A stretch of DNA of 64,000 bases, taken from Occultella aeris. Lineage in GTDB: Bacteria > Actinomycetota > Actinomycetes > Actinomycetales > Beutenbergiaceae. The notes under the pieces were generated by a model, which was not told the origin of the DNA, ran no database searches, and saw only the letters and a program-made list of their open reading frames with translations. Location of the stretch: NCBI RefSeq assembly GCF_902703175.1, contig NZ_CACRYJ010000018.1, positions 1 to 64,000 on the forward strand, read 5' to 3'. Positions 24,264-33,698 of the stretch are shown here, piece after piece. Positions within the stretch are counted from its first letter, which is position 1; each line of letters begins with the position of its first letter. The position numbers and the translations under genes are program-made.

Positions 24264-25463
24264 TCAGGCGGCGGCGCGGGCGGCCACGAACGCGGTGACA
24301 CAGGTCTCGACGTCCTCGGGGCTGTGCGCCGCGGAGAGCTGGACGCGGATCCGGGCCCTCCCGCGCGGCACCACCGGGAAGCTGAACGCCGTGACGTAGA
24401 CGCCGTGGTCGAGCATCAGGGCGGCGACCCGGGAGGCGAGCACGGCGTCGCCGAACATCACAGGAACGATCGGGTGCTCGCCGTCGAGCAGGTCGAACCC
24501 CTCCTCGGTCATCCGGCGCCGGAACGCCTCGGCGTTGGCGAACAGACGCGTCCGCAGGTCCGCGCTGCCCGCCACCAGGTCCAGTGCGCGCAGCGTCGCG
24601 GCCACGATCGACGGCGCCAGCGAGTTCGAGAACAGGTACGGGCGGGCCCGCTGGCGGAGCAGGTCCACGATCTCGGCGCGGCCGGAGACATACCCGCCGG
24701 ACGCACCGCCGAGCGCCTTGCCGAACGTGCCGGTGTAGATGTCGATCCGCCCTCCCACGCCGGCGTGCTCGGGGGTGCCGGCGCCGGTGGCGCCCATGAA
24801 CCCGACGGCGTGGGAGTCGTCGACCATGACCAGTGCGCCGTAGGTGTCGGCGAGGTCGCAGATCGCGGCGAGCGGCGCGAGGTAGCCATCCATGGAGAAG
24901 ACGCCGTCGGTGACGATGATGGTCCGCCTTGCCCCGCCGTCTCCTTGCGCCTCGGCCGCCTGCAACTGGGCCTCGAGGTCGGCCATGTCGCGGTTGCGGT
25001 AGCGGTAGCGAACCGCCTTGGAGAGGCGGATCCCGTCGATGATCGAGGCGTGGTTCAGCTCGTCGGAGATGATCGCGTCCTGCGGCCCGAAGAGGGACTC
25101 GAACACGCCGCCGTTGGCGTCGAAGCAGGACGAGAACAGGATCGTGGCGTCCGTGCCGAGGAACTCCGAGACCCGGCGCTCCAGGGTGAGGTGGGTGTCC
25201 TGGGTGCCGCAGATGAACCGCACGGATGCCATCCCGAATCCGCGATCGTCCAGGGCCTGCTTCGCGGCGGCGATGATCTCCGGGTGGTCGGCCAGACCCA
25301 GGTAGTTGTTCGCGCAGAAGTTCAGCACCTCGCGCGGCGGTCCGCCGGCCGCGGCGCTGATGTGCGCGGACTGCGGGCTGGTGATCTCCCGCTCCTGCTT
25401 GAACAGGCCGGCCTCACGGAGCTCGGCGAGCTCGCCGGCCAGATCGCTGGCGAACGTGAACAT
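24264..25463 (-). CDS. kbl: 2-amino-3-ketobutyrate coenzyme A ligase (glycine C-acetyltransferase)
   Basis: 399 aa PLP enzyme of the alpha-oxoamine synthase family. It converts 2-amino-3-ketobutyrate plus CoA to glycine and acetyl-CoA, the second step of threonine breakdown. The PLP lysine lies in [15 protein letters not shown] and the aspartate in [12 protein letters not shown]. The opening [14 protein letters not shown] and end [16 protein letters not shown] are typical. It follows tdh by 39 bases in the same direction, and the joint product route is channelled because the intermediate is unstable. Length equals known Kbl proteins. Confidence 0.93.
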   Translation of the reverse strand: MFTFASDLAGELAELREAGLFKQEREITSPQSAHISAAAGGPPREVLNFCANNYLGLADHPEIIAAAKQALDDRGFGMASVRFICGTQDTHLTLERRVSEFLGTDATILFSSCFDANGGVFESLFGPQDAIISDELNHASIIDGIRLSKAVRYRYRNRDMADLEAQLQAAEAQGDGGARRTIIVTDGVFSMDGYLAPLAAICDLADTYGALVMVDDSHAVGFMGATGAGTPEHAGVGGRIDIYTGTFGKALGGASGGYVSGRAEIVDLLRQRARPYLFSNSLAPSIVAATLRALDLVAGSADLRTRLFANAEAFRRRMTEEGFDLLDGEHPIVPVMFGDAVLASRVAALMLDHGVYVTAFSFPVVPRGRARIRVQLSAAHSPEDVETCVTAFVAARAAA

Positions 25464-25502
25464 GGTTCCTCCTACCTGGAAGTGTCTGTGCGTCCGAGGT
25501 GT

Positions 25503-26555
25503 CTAGTCGAACACGGTCCAGTCGAGCACGACCTTGCCCGACGTGCCGCCGGCGGCAACCTCGAAGCCGTGCTTCCACCGGGTGGCGGGCAGCCGGTCGG
25601 TGATCACGCTCGAGATCGCGTTGTGCAGCCACGGGCTCGAGGAGAGCATCGCGGCCATCGTGTTCCAGGTCTCGAACATCTCCCGGCCGTAGATGCCCTG
25701 GAGCGTGAGCATGTGGGTGACCACGATGGACCAGTCGATGTCGATCGGGGTGCTCGGCAGCCCGAGCATGGCGATCCGGCCACCGTGGTTCATGTTCCTG
25801 ATCATCTCCGGCAGGGCCGCGGCGTGCCCGGACATCTCCAGGCCGACGTCGAAACCCTCCTTCAGGCGCAGCTGGCGCTGGGCGTCGGCGATCGGCGTGG
25901 TGGCCACGTTCACGGCCAGGTCGACGCCCATGTGCCGGGCCAGTTCAAGGCGTGCCTCGGACACGTCGGTGATCGCGATGTACCGGGCCCCGACGTGCCG
26001 GACCACGGCCGCCGCCATCAGCCCGATCGGCCCGGCGCCGGTGATCAGCACATCCTCGCCGACCACCGAGAACTTCAGGGCGGTGTGCACGGCATTGCCG
26101 AACGGGTCGAAGATCGCGCCGAGATCCGGGCCGATCACGTCGGGTCCCGGGTGCACCCAGACGTTCTCCTCTGGGATCACCACGTACTGCGCGAACGCTC
26201 CGTTGCGCTGGACCCCGACGCTGGCGGTGTGGATGCACAGCTGGCGCCGACCGGCTCGGCAGTTGCGACAGATCCCGCACACCACGTGACCCTCGCCGGA
26301 CACCCGGTCGCCGGGGCGGACCTCACGCACCTCGGCACCGACCTCGACCACCTCGCCGTAGAACTCGTGGCCCGGGATCAGTGGCGCGGAGACGGCGCCG
26401 GCGGCCCAAGCGTCCCAGTTCAGGATGTGCAGGTCGGTGCCACAGATCCCGGTGGTCAGCACCCGGATCTTCACGTCCCGTGAGCCGGGCTCGGGCTCGG
26501 GTGCGTCGACCAGGTCCAGGCCCGCGCGTGGGCCGGCCTTGAGCAGCGCCTTCAT
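25503..26555 (-). CDS. tdh: L-threonine 3-dehydrogenase
   Basis: 350 aa zinc-dependent medium-chain dehydrogenase that oxidises L-threonine to 2-amino-3-ketobutyrate with NAD. The catalytic zinc Cys is in [11 protein letters not shown] and the nearby [12 protein letters not shown] holds the His/Glu; the structural zinc cysteines are in [19 protein letters not shown]. The nucleotide-binding loop reads [14 protein letters not shown]. The ATG at 26555 has AAAGGGA upstream; the open frame beyond it is a shadow. It is first in the tdh-kbl operon and divergent from a membrane protein gene at 26632. Confidence 0.94.
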   Translation of the reverse strand: MKALLKAGPRAGLDLVDAPEPEPGSRDVKIRVLTTGICGTDLHILNWDAWAAGAVSAPLIPGHEFYGEVVEVGAEVREVRPGDRVSGEGHVVCGICRNCRAGRRQLCIHTASVGVQRNGAFAQYVVIPEENVWVHPGPDVIGPDLGAIFDPFGNAVHTALKFSVVGEDVLITGAGPIGLMAAAVVRHVGARYIAITDVSEARLELARHMGVDLAVNVATTPIADAQRQLRLKEGFDVGLEMSGHAAALPEMIRNMNHGGRIAMLGLPSTPIDIDWSIVVTHMLTLQGIYGREMFETWNTMAAMLSSSPWLHNAISSVITDRLPATRWKHGFEVAAGGTSGKVVLDWTVFD

Positions 26556-26619
26556 CTGCACCGATCCCTTTCGGTTCTCGTCTCGGATGGTGGAACGGTA
26601 ACAGGGGAACGAGGTCCGA

Positions 26620-26631
26620 TAGGTTCGGCGC
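26620..26631 (+). promoter_or_regulatory. Start-proximal promoter motif TAGGTTCGGC (copy 1)
   Basis: TAGGTTCGGC at 26620-26629 lies 2 bases before the ATG at 26632 and has no ribosome site after it. The same 10 bases at the same distance precede the paralogous gene at 27444. TAGGTT fits a -10 hexamer for a leaderless message. Confidence 0.5.
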
Positions 26632-27300
26632 ATGACGCTGCAGGGGGCCGGCGGGCCGGGTGGGTACGAACCCTCCCGGGCGCCCATCGTGCGGACCTCG
26701 GTCAAGGGCCCGAAGATCCTCATGTTCGCCGGGATCGGCTGCCTCGCGATCGTGATCGCGCTGGTGTGTTTCGTGGCCTTCGCCTTCACCTGGAACCAGG
26801 CGGTGCTGTCCACTGACGGGTCCCCGGGGCCGACTGTCACGCTCGCGGTCGACGCGCCCGGTGAAGGGCTCGTGGACGTGACCACGACCGATCGGCAGCG
26901 GGTCTACCTCACCTATTCCACGGGTGCTCCGATGCCGGGGCTGGACGGTGAGATCATCGTCCACGCCTCGACCGGCCAGGCCATCGAGGTCCTGGTGCCC
27001 GATGGCGGCAGCGAGGTGAGCGAGGACGGCACGACCGCCCACCTCATCGGCCTCTTCGATCCGACCTCCGCGGGCGAGTACCGGATCGAGGTTCCCGCGA
27101 CCACCGACGGTTCTGCAGCCACCGTGCTCGTGCAGCCCACCACCAGCGACTACGACGGTCTCGGCCAGGTCGTGTTCGCCGCGATCGCGATCCCCCTCGC
27201 GATCTGCCTCGGCGCGGTCGGCGTCGTGATGAGCATCTGCGGCGGCGCCTGGTGGCATCGGCGCGCGCTCGCACGCCGGCAACTCCTGCGCGGCCAGTAG
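26632..27300 (+). CDS. Membrane protein with extracytoplasmic beta domain, hypothetical
   Basis: 222 aa. A short Gly/Pro-rich cytosolic N-terminus is followed by a membrane helix ([24 protein letters not shown], about 30-53), an exported beta-rich domain (about 60-175, with repeated [13 protein letters not shown] and YRIEVPATT-type strands) and a second helix (about 185-210), ending in a basic tail. No family is recognised. Its N-terminal helix ([20 protein letters not shown]) resembles that of the next gene product (TGPKVVTFIGVGCLVLTIAI), so they are paralogues. The start is likely leaderless. It diverges from tdh. Confidence 0.65.
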   Translation: MTLQGAGGPGGYEPSRAPIVRTSVKGPKILMFAGIGCLAIVIALVCFVAFAFTWNQAVLSTDGSPGPTVTLAVDAPGEGLVDVTTTDRQRVYLTYSTGAPMPGLDGEIIVHASTGQAIEVLVPDGGSEVSEDGTTAHLIGLFDPTSAGEYRIEVPATTDGSAATVLVQPTTSDYDGLGQVVFAAIAIPLAICLGAVGVVMSICGGAWWHRRALARRQLLRGQ

Positions 27301-27431
27301 CCGGTCGGCCCCGCCGAGGGTGTGGTCGTGCGGCCCAACGGCCCGATCGGCCGCAGACCCGCACGCTCGCCGAGTCGGTCCACGGTCAGACGTGACCACG
27401 CTCCATCCGTGCACCGCCCCGATCCGGCCGG

Positions 27432-27443
27432 TAGGTTCGGCCC
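27432..27443 (+). promoter_or_regulatory. Start-proximal promoter motif TAGGTTCGGC (copy 2)
   Basis: TAGGTTCGGC at 27432-27441 stands 2 bases before the ATG at 27444, just as copy 1 stands before the paralogous gene at 26632. A shared -10 for leaderless transcription is the simplest reading. The rest of the 143-base gap shows no gene. Confidence 0.5.
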
Positions 27444-27815
27444 ATGACACAGCCGTGGCAGGGCCCGTACAACCCGGAGCCCTACCGCCCGCTGCCGGTG
27501 AACACCTCGACCACGGGCCCGAAGGTGGTCACCTTCATCGGGGTCGGCTGCCTGGTGCTCACGATCGCGATCGTGGCGTTCATGATCTGGGCGTTCACAA
27601 GGCTCTCGGCCGACGTCGACACCGAGTTCTACTGGTGGCTCGGCATCTCCGGCGCGGCGTTCGCGATCCCGGCCGCCATCCTGCTCGGACTGGCCGGGCT
27701 CGGCATGACCATCGGCGGGGGCATCATGTGGGCCGTCCGGGCGCAGGCCCGCCAGGTCTACGGCGCCCAGGCGGACCACCCTGGTCCGCCGCCCGGGGGG
27801 TACCCGCCCTGGTAG
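27444..27815 (+). CDS. Two-helix membrane protein with proline-rich ends, hypothetical
   Basis: 123 aa. A Pro/Tyr-rich N-terminus (WQGPYNPEPYRPLP) precedes helix 1 (VTFIGVGCLVLTIAIVAFMIWAF). After a short loop comes helix 2 (GAAFAIPAAILLGLAGLGMTIGGGIMW), and the C-terminus ends GPPPGGYPPW. It is a shortened paralogue of the preceding gene product, lacking the exported beta domain. Family unknown; Pro/Tyr-rich tails of this kind recur in actinobacterial envelope proteins. The amidase gene starts 24 bases later. Confidence 0.62.
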   Translation: MTQPWQGPYNPEPYRPLPVNTSTTGPKVVTFIGVGCLVLTIAIVAFMIWAFTRLSADVDTEFYWWLGISGAAFAIPAAILLGLAGLGMTIGGGIMWAVRAQARQVYGAQADHPGPPPGGYPPW

Positions 27816-27839
27816 AGGTTCGCCGATACGCTCGCTTCC

Positions 27840-29282
27840 ATGGCCGAACTGCATGATCTGACCGCACTCGAACTGGCCGCCGCGATCCGGTCCGGGCAGA
27901 CGTCGCCGACCGAGGTCCTCGACCACACGCTGGACCGGATGGCCGCCCTCGGCGAGACGGTCGGGGCGTTCATCACCCGCACGCCCGACCTCGCTCGCGA
28001 GCAGGCCGTCGCCGCGCAGAGCCTTCTAGCCGCCAGCAGCGACGATCCCGGCACGCTGCCGCCGCTGCTCGGGGTGCCCTGCCCGATCAAGGACCTGAAT
28101 CTGGTGGCCGGGGTGCCGACCAGCTTCGGCAGCGCCGCGCTCGCCGGCTACGTGCCGGACGTCGACGACGGCGTCGTGATCCGGCTGCGCGAGGCCGGCA
28201 CGGTCATGGTCGGCAAGACCAACACCCCGGAGATCGGACTGCCCAGCTACACCCAGCCGGACATCGCGCCGCCCGCGCGCACCCCGTGGGACCTGACCCG
28301 CTCGGCGGGCGGTTCGTCCGGCGGAGCGGCTGCGGCCGTCGCCTCCCGGATCGTGCCGATCGCCCAAGGGTCCGACGGCGGTGGCTCGATCCGCATTCCG
28401 GCGGCGGCGTGCGGGCTGGTCGGGTTGAAGCCCAGCCGGGGCCGGATCAGCACCGGACCGTACGGCGTGCCCGGCCCCGGCCTGGGGACGAACGGGGTGC
28501 TCACCCGGGACGTCCGCGACACCGCCGCGGCGCTCGACGTGCTCGCCGTCGGCTGGCCCGGCGACACCTGTTCCCTGCCAAGTCCCGACGGCGGCTTCCT
28601 CGCCGCGTGCGAGGCGGAGCCGGGCGCCCTCCGGATCGGCGTACTCACCCAGCCGATCATCGCCCCGGACGCACCGGTGCACGCCGAGGCGATCCGCGCC
28701 GTCGACCACGCCGTCCGGGTCCTGGAGGGTCTCGGCCATCACGTGGACCCCGCGCCCGTGCCGTTCCCCGCCGAGAAGTGGGAGCCGTTCCGAGACCTGT
28801 GGTCGGTGCTCGCGGCGAGCGCGCCGATCCCGCCCGAGCGTGAACACCTGCTCGTCCCGCTGAGCCGCTGGATGCGCGAGCGGGGCCGCGCAGTCAGTGG
28901 CGTCACCTACGCGAACGCGGTCAACGCCGGCCAGCAGCTCACCCGCGACGCGGCCCGCGCCTGGGCCGAGTTCGACGTGATCCTGATGCCGTCCCTGGCC
29001 CAGCCGGCCGAACTGTTGGGGACCTCCCGAAACGACGACGACCCCGCCGCCGACTTCGAGGCCCAGATGGCGTTCACCCCATGGACGAGCACCTGGAACA
29101 TCATCGGGGCGCCGGCGATCTCGGTGCCGCTGCACTGGGCACCGGCGGAGCCGGACGGACCGGTGCTGCCGTTCGGCGTCATGCTCGGTGCCCGCACCGG
29201 GCGCGAGGACCTGCTGCTCGCGCTCGCGGCCACGATCGAGCGTGCCGAACCGTGGCTCGACCGCCGGCCCCCGACCGGCTGA
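27840..29282 (+). CDS. Amidase signature family hydrolase
   Basis: 480 aa Ser-cisSer-Lys amidohydrolase. The lysine is K84 in PIKDLN, the cis-serine lies in SAGGSSGGAAAAVAS, and the nucleophile is S183 in GGGSIRIPA. The C-terminal part carries FDVILMPSLAQPAE and NIIGAPAISVPL, also typical. The family covers GatA, indoleacetamide hydrolase, 6-aminohexanoate cyclic-dimer hydrolase and others. There is no gatB or gatC beside it, so it is a stand-alone amidase. A -10-like GATACGCT stands 11 bases before the ATG, so the message may be short-leadered. Confidence 0.9.
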   Translation: MAELHDLTALELAAAIRSGQTSPTEVLDHTLDRMAALGETVGAFITRTPDLAREQAVAAQSLLAASSDDPGTLPPLLGVPCPIKDLNLVAGVPTSFGSAALAGYVPDVDDGVVIRLREAGTVMVGKTNTPEIGLPSYTQPDIAPPARTPWDLTRSAGGSSGGAAAAVASRIVPIAQGSDGGGSIRIPAAACGLVGLKPSRGRISTGPYGVPGPGLGTNGVLTRDVRDTAAALDVLAVGWPGDTCSLPSPDGGFLAACEAEPGALRIGVLTQPIIAPDAPVHAEAIRAVDHAVRVLEGLGHHVDPAPVPFPAEKWEPFRDLWSVLAASAPIPPEREHLLVPLSRWMRERGRAVSGVTYANAVNAGQQLTRDAARAWAEFDVILMPSLAQPAELLGTSRNDDDPAADFEAQMAFTPWTSTWNIIGAPAISVPLHWAPAEPDGPVLPFGVMLGARTGREDLLLALAATIERAEPWLDRRPPTG

Positions 29283-29312
29283 GCCGAATGGGCGAACGCA
29301 CGCTCCGCCGTC

Positions 29313-29326
29313 GGGCAGTACTGCCC
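29313..29326. promoter_or_regulatory. Perfect palindrome upstream of the NfeD gene
   Basis: GGGCAGTACTGCCC is a perfect 14-base palindrome 30 bases after the amidase stop and 80 bases before the NfeD start. It could be an operator or part of a weak terminator; there is no loop to favour a hairpin. An AT-richer promoter-like stretch (CCAATTGATTGGTAAAC) follows it. Confidence 0.35.
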
Positions 29327-29405
29327 ATACCCAGGCGCCCGGGCGTTTCCAATTGATTGGTAAACTCCGGACAAAACATCCGTCCTCACCAGCAAGGCAG
29401 CGCAC

Positions 29406-29921
29406 ATGCTCGTATTCCTGATCATCGGCGGGATCGGTATTGCCCTGCTAGTGGTCTCGCTCCTGCTCGGCGAGGTTCTCGACGGGCTCTTCGACGGGAT
29501 CGGGGGGGACCTGTTCTCCGGGGCGGCGCTGGCCGGATTCCTCGGCGTGTTCGGGTTCGCCGGTGCGCTCACGCTCAGCCTGACCGATTCGGTGGGGCTC
29601 TCGATCGTGTTCGGTCTGCTCGCGGGAGGAGTCGTCGGGTCGTTGACGGGCTGGGCGACGCTCAAACTCAGGGAGGGCGGCGACGAGGCGAACGTCCGCA
29701 CGGGGGACCTGGTGGGTTCGAAGGCCTCCGTGGTCACCGCGATCCCGGAGGGCGGCTACGGAGAGATCACGCTGGTGGTCGCCGGTCACATCACCCGCCT
29801 GAACGCCCGGGCACCCGGTCCGGTCCAGTCCGGGGCCGCGGTCACCATCACCGCCGTGCTCTCCGCGACCGCCGTGATGGTCGAGGCGGACCTGCCCAGC
29901 AACCCCTATCCGTATCCGTAG
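29406..29921 (+). CDS. NfeD-like membrane protein, partner of flotillin
   Basis: 171 aa. Three hydrophobic segments fill residues 1-85 (LVFLIIGGIGIALLVVSLLL; the AALAGFLGVFGFAGAL region; VGLSIVFGLLAGGVVGSLTG). A soluble C-terminal OB-fold domain (about 95-165) follows: LVGSKASVVTAIPEGGYGEITLV, then GAAVTITAVLSATAVMVE. This is the YuaF/NfeD layout. The next gene, 101 bases on, encodes flotillin, the standard partner in membrane microdomain assembly. It ends with SNPYPYP. Confidence 0.8.
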   Translation: MLVFLIIGGIGIALLVVSLLLGEVLDGLFDGIGGDLFSGAALAGFLGVFGFAGALTLSLTDSVGLSIVFGLLAGGVVGSLTGWATLKLREGGDEANVRTGDLVGSKASVVTAIPEGGYGEITLVVAGHITRLNARAPGPVQSGAAVTITAVLSATAVMVEADLPSNPYPYP

Positions 29922-30022
29922 GCGGCAGCACCCCAGCACAACGTAGTTCCGACCAGTACATCCATCGGGCCGGGCGAACAGACGCGCCGGGCCCACGCCA
30001 GACGACCTGAAGGAAGATTCGC

Positions 30023-31579
30023 ATGGACTTTGCCTCCCCAATCGTGCTCGTGATCGCCATCGTGGTGGTGATCGTGCTCATCGGTGGCCTCATCAGCTCG
30101 CGGTACAAGGTCGCCGGCCCGGACCAGGCGTTCATCGTCACCGGCCGCAAGGGCAAGGCCGTCAAGAACCCCGAGACCGGGGTCATCTCCACCGACCTGT
30201 CCGGCCAGAAGGTCGTCATGGGTGGCGGTGTATTCGTCTGGCCGTTCGTGCAGCGGATCCACACACTCGACCTGTCCAGCCGCCGCATCATGGTCCAGAT
30301 CCGGGGCGCGGTCTCCGGTCAGGGCATCAAGTTGAACCTCGACGGCGTCGCGATCGTCAAGGTCGGCGGCAACGTGGACTCCATCCGCGCCGGCGCGCAG
30401 CGCTTCCTGAGCCAGCAGAACGAGATCGACATCTTCACGCAGGAGACCCTCGCGGGTTCGCTGCGGTCGATCGTCGGGTCGCTCTCCGTGGAACAGATCA
30501 TCCGCGACCGTGCCGCGTTCGCGCAGCGGGTCGCCGACGAAGCCGAGTCCTCCCTCACCGGGCAGGGCCTGGTGCTGGACACGTTCCAGATCCAGGACAT
30601 CACCGACGACGGCTCCTACCTCGCCGACCTCGGTCGCCCGGAGTCCGCGAAGCTCCAGCGCATCGCCTCCGTGGCCGAGGCCGAGGCCCGCCAGGCAGCC
30701 GAGCAGGCCCGGCTCAAGGCCGAGGAGGAGATCGCGATCGCGCAGCGGACCCTGGCCCTGAAGCAGGCGGAGATCCGCTCCCAGACCGACGCCGCGCAGG
30801 CGCAGGCGGCCGCGGCGGGCCCGCTGGCCCAGGCCGACCGGGACCAGGCCATCCTCGCCGAGCAGGAGAAGGTGGCCGTGCGGCAGGCGGCGCTGAAGGA
30901 GCGCCAGCTCGACACCGAGGTCCGTAAGCCGGCCGACGCCGAGCGGTACCGGGTGGAGACGGCCGCCGAGGCGAACCGCAACGCGGAGATCTTCGAGGCC
31001 GAGGCCAACAAGGCCGCGGCGATCGCCGCCGCCGAGGCAGACTCTGAGAAGTCCCGCCTGGTCGGTGTCGGTGAGAAGTCCCGCCGGTCCGCGCTGGCCG
31101 AGGCCGAGGCGATCGAGGGTCAGAACCGCGGTGCGGCCGAGAAGGCACGTCGTGTGGCCGAGGCCGAGGCGACCCGCGCCGAGGGTGACGCCGAGGCGGC
31201 CGCGATCCTGGCCAAGGGTCAGGCCGAGGCCGAGGCGATGGACAAGCGTGCCGACGCGTTCGCCCGGTACAACGATGCCGCCGTGCTGCAGATGCTGGTG
31301 GAGGTCCTCCCGCAGATCGCCCACGAGGTTGCCGCGCCGATGGCCAACATCGACAAGCTCACGGTGGTCTCCACCGACGGCGCCGGCGCGCTGCCGAAGC
31401 AGGTCACGAACAACATGGTGCAGACCATGGAGCTGCTGAAGAACACCACCGGGATCGACATCAACGCACTGCTGGAGTCGTTCGCCGTGAAGATCACCCC
31501 GGAGGGTGTGGAGCCGACCGACGAGGAGCCCGCACGGGGCATCGTCCGGCGGGTTCCGGCGGAGACCGACGGCGTCTGA
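30023..31579 (+). CDS. Flotillin-like SPFH protein (FloT/YuaG)
   Basis: 518 aa. One N-terminal membrane anchor (IVLVIAIVVVIVLIGGLI) is followed by the SPFH/band-7 domain (about 30-220) and a long coiled coil rich in Glu-Ala heptads (about 215-420, with many AEAEA stretches). The C-terminal domain reads LPQIAHEVAAPMANIDKLTVVS and NNMVQTMELLKNTTGIDI, typical of flotillins. It scaffolds functional membrane microdomains together with the NfeD protein encoded just upstream. AAGGAAG precedes the ATG. A 17-bp hairpin terminates the operon. Confidence 0.92.
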   Translation: MDFASPIVLVIAIVVVIVLIGGLISSRYKVAGPDQAFIVTGRKGKAVKNPETGVISTDLSGQKVVMGGGVFVWPFVQRIHTLDLSSRRIMVQIRGAVSGQGIKLNLDGVAIVKVGGNVDSIRAGAQRFLSQQNEIDIFTQETLAGSLRSIVGSLSVEQIIRDRAAFAQRVADEAESSLTGQGLVLDTFQIQDITDDGSYLADLGRPESAKLQRIASVAEAEARQAAEQARLKAEEEIAIAQRTLALKQAEIRSQTDAAQAQAAAAGPLAQADRDQAILAEQEKVAVRQAALKERQLDTEVRKPADAERYRVETAAEANRNAEIFEAEANKAAAIAAAEADSEKSRLVGVGEKSRRSALAEAEAIEGQNRGAAEKARRVAEAEATRAEGDAEAAAILAKGQAEAEAMDKRADAFARYNDAAVLQMLVEVLPQIAHEVAAPMANIDKLTVVSTDGAGALPKQVTNNMVQTMELLKNTTGIDINALLESFAVKITPEGVEPTDEEPARGIVRRVPAETDGV

Positions 31580-31603
31580 TCGACCCGACCGGTCACCGGC
31601 TGA

Positions 31604-31642
31604 CGCGAAGGGCGGGCACCATCACGGTGCCCGCCCTTCGCG
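31604..31642. terminator. Bidirectional terminator after flotillin
   Basis: CGCGAAGGGCGGGCACC at 31604-31620 pairs perfectly over 17 bases with 31626-31642 around the loop ATCAC. It lies between the flotillin stop and the convergent lipoprotein gene, so it can serve both. No T-run is present. Confidence 0.8.
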
Positions 31643-31654
31643 TGCCGGCCCGGT

Positions 31655-32455
31655 CTAGTCCTGCGCGTCGGGTTCCACGGTCGGTTTCGACTTGGCCTCG
31701 GTCTTGCCGGACCCGCCGAGCATGCTCTCGACGTCTGTGCTCGACGGTTCCCGCGCGGCCTCACGGCGCGCCCGGAACCCAGCTGTGCGGCCGGCAGCCT
31801 CGTCGGCCCGGTGCCGGCGCCTGCTCAGCCAGGTCAGGAGCACCGCGGCCGCAATGATCACGATGAGGGCCGGCACGATGAACCCGATCCTCTGCAGGAG
31901 CGGCGTGCTGGGGGCGGGGCCGACGGCGTGCATCGAGGTGGTGCCGGGCCCCAGCTCCCAGGTGACCGTATCGCCCGAGAGGGTGCCGTCGTGCTCGGTC
32001 ACCCCGCGGGGGAACGTCACGGACATGCGAACGGACCACGGGACCTCACCGGCCTCCTCGCCGAGCACCGTGGGATCCAGTTCGGAGAAGTCACCGGTGA
32101 CCACATAGGTGCTGCCGACCCGTTCGATCCGGAGCGCATCGGAGGTGGCGGACCGGACCCGTTCGATCGGCACATCGGTCAGCGTCATCCGCACCCCGGC
32201 GAACTCGCCGTCGTCGTAGCGCTCCCCACTCACGCCGGAATCCGGCGCCGCGGCCAGCTCCTCCTCGATCGAGTCGACCAGGCGCTCAGGGTCCTGACCT
32301 TCGGAGATCGCCCACGCGGTGCTGAACGCCACGAGGACCTCCCCGGAGACGGTGTCGTCATCGTTGATCCGGATGTCGCCGTCGATCTTCAGGCAGCCCG
32401 TCAGCAGGGCCAGGCCGCCGAGGGCCACGAGCAGTCGTAGGAAGGTCTTCGTCAC
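31655..32455 (-). CDS. LppM-like lipoprotein with C-terminal membrane helix
   Basis: 266 aa from the GTG at 32455. A signal sequence with lipobox LLTGC (lipidated C21) leads into an LppM-type domain starting LKIDGDIRINDDDTVSGEVLVAF, which is a frequent actinobacterial envelope module. A membrane helix (about 205-227, IGFIVPALIVIIAAAVLLTWL) is followed by a basic, charged cytosolic tail. Upstream in-frame codons are not supported. LppM of mycobacteria affects phagosome biology, but in free-living relatives the role is unknown. The 184 bases between this and the HIT gene hold nothing I can identify. Confidence 0.75.
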   Translation of the reverse strand: MTKTFLRLLVALGGLALLTGCLKIDGDIRINDDDTVSGEVLVAFSTAWAISEGQDPERLVDSIEEELAAAPDSGVSGERYDDGEFAGVRMTLTDVPIERVRSATSDALRIERVGSTYVVTGDFSELDPTVLGEEAGEVPWSVRMSVTFPRGVTEHDGTLSGDTVTWELGPGTTSMHAVGPAPSTPLLQRIGFIVPALIVIIAAAVLLTWLSRRRHRADEAAGRTAGFRARREAAREPSSTDVESMLGGSGKTEAKSKPTVEPDAQD

Positions 32456-32639
32456 CGTACGAGTCTGGCATCGAAACCTGGTGGGTGAAGTTCCGCAGCG
32501 GCTCGGCGTGACCTCCTCGGTCAGTTCCACCGCCGTGACCGACGCATTGCCAACGATCGCGCCCGACGCTGCGCGATCGAGGTCAGTTCCCGGCCGGGTC
32601 ATCGCGCCGGCCGCCGACGCTCCGGGCCGTCGGTGCGGT

Positions 32640-33110
32640 TCAACCCGAGCCGGCCACCGCCGCACGCAACCGTTGCGCATGAGCCGCGGCATCGCCGTCG
32701 TCGGCGTACTTCGTTCGGGGCCAGAAGAACCCCCGCAGCCCGTCGCCCTTCGTGCGCGGCACCACATGGGCGTGCAGGTGCGGCACGGACTGGCTGACCA
32801 CGTTGTTCATCGCCACGAACGTGCCCTGCGCGCCGAAGGCGGCCGGCACCGCGGCCGCGACGCGTTGCACCGCCGTCAGGAACGGCTCGGCCAACGCCGT
32901 CGGGAGGTCGGCCAGGGTGACCACGTGCCGGGCCGGGACCACGAGCGTGTGTCCCTTGAACAGCGGACGGATGTCGAGGAACGCGACCGTGTCCTCGGTG
33001 CGGGCGACCACCTGCGCGTGCTCGGTGCCGGCGACGATGCGGCAGAACAGGCATTCCGGGACCTCCGGCGCACCGACGGGCCCGTCCGCACGGGACCCCG
33101 CGGGGGTCAT
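32640..33110 (-). CDS. HIT family nucleotide-binding hydrolase
   Basis: 156 aa histidine-triad protein. The triad reads HLHAHVV near the C-terminal third; CLFCRIVAGTEHAQVVARTEDTVAFLDIRP is the opening, with the Zn-type Cys-X2-Cys pair. Such proteins hydrolyse adenosine 5'-phosphoramidates or dinucleotides. The ATG at 33110 overlaps the stop of the acetyltransferase gene by ATGA. It is the last gene of a three-gene operon. After the HIT motif a 35-residue tail rich in Lys/Arg and Trp/Phe resembles the GRRK-type tails of actinobacterial members. Confidence 0.88.
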   Translation of the reverse strand: MTPAGSRADGPVGAPEVPECLFCRIVAGTEHAQVVARTEDTVAFLDIRPLFKGHTLVVPARHVVTLADLPTALAEPFLTAVQRVAAAVPAAFGAQGTFVAMNNVVSQSVPHLHAHVVPRTKGDGLRGFFWPRTKYADDGDAAAHAQRLRAAVAGSG

Positions 33111-33679
33111 CGGGCCCGCCACTCCTCGGCCAGCAGCGCATAGCCGTAGCCGTCCATCCAGCCGCCGGTGCGGTGCAACGAGTCGCGCACACTGTGATTC
33201 TCGCGGCGCATCCCGACCCGTTCCATCAGCCGCCAGGACGGTGCGTTCTCCGCGAAGCAGAGCGCGACGACCCGCCGCAGGCCGAGCCCTTCGAAGCAGA
33301 TCCGGATCAGCGCGGTCACGGCCTCGGTGGCGTACCCGTGGCCCTGGTGGGCCGGGTCCATGCTCCAGCCGAGCTCCGCCTGGATCGACTTGGCGTCGGC
33401 GGCCACCTCGGCCTGGGCCCAGGCGTCCTCTGGGGCGAGCATCAGGTCGCCGATGATCTGTCCGTCGCGCTCGATCATGAGGGTCCTGGCGAGGCGGGCC
33501 GGTTCGACGAAGGCCGCGGTGAAGCCCTCTTCGACGGCGTGCTGGGTGGTCATCCAGCGGGCCACGTCATCGAGGCGCCGGTACGCCCAGGCGCTCGGGG
33601 CATCCGCGGCGATGGCCGGCCTGATGGTCAACCGCTCCGTCCGGACCGGCCAGGTGAGGTCATCGAGTGAGGAGATCAT
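33107..33679 (-). CDS. GNAT family N-acetyltransferase (RimJ/RimL type)
   Basis: 190 aa acetyltransferase_3 protein: VRTERLTIRPAIAADAPSAWAYR is the opening, ELGWSMDPAHQGHGYATEAVTALIRICFEGLGLRR is the acetyl-CoA binding region (pyrophosphate loop QGHGYA), and NAPSWRLMERVGMRRE closes it. The ATG at 33679 is favoured; ATG 33688 is also possible. It lies 19 bases after the alpha/beta hydrolase gene and overlaps the HIT gene. Substrate is unknown (ribosomal protein N-terminus or small amine). Confidence 0.82.
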   Translation of the reverse strand: MISSLDDLTWPVRTERLTIRPAIAADAPSAWAYRRLDDVARWMTTQHAVEEGFTAAFVEPARLARTLMIERDGQIIGDLMLAPEDAWAQAEVAADAKSIQAELGWSMDPAHQGHGYATEAVTALIRICFEGLGLRRVVALCFAENAPSWRLMERVGMRRENHSVRDSLHRTGGWMDGYGYALLAEEWRAR

Positions 33680-33698
33680 GGCTGCCATCCTGCCGCAC

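Noticed and set aside
22941-26483. 1180-codon plus-strand open frame
   Set aside because: It spans the sigma factor in another frame and kbl/tdh in antisense. All three of those genes have complete conserved motifs, and the long frame shows none.
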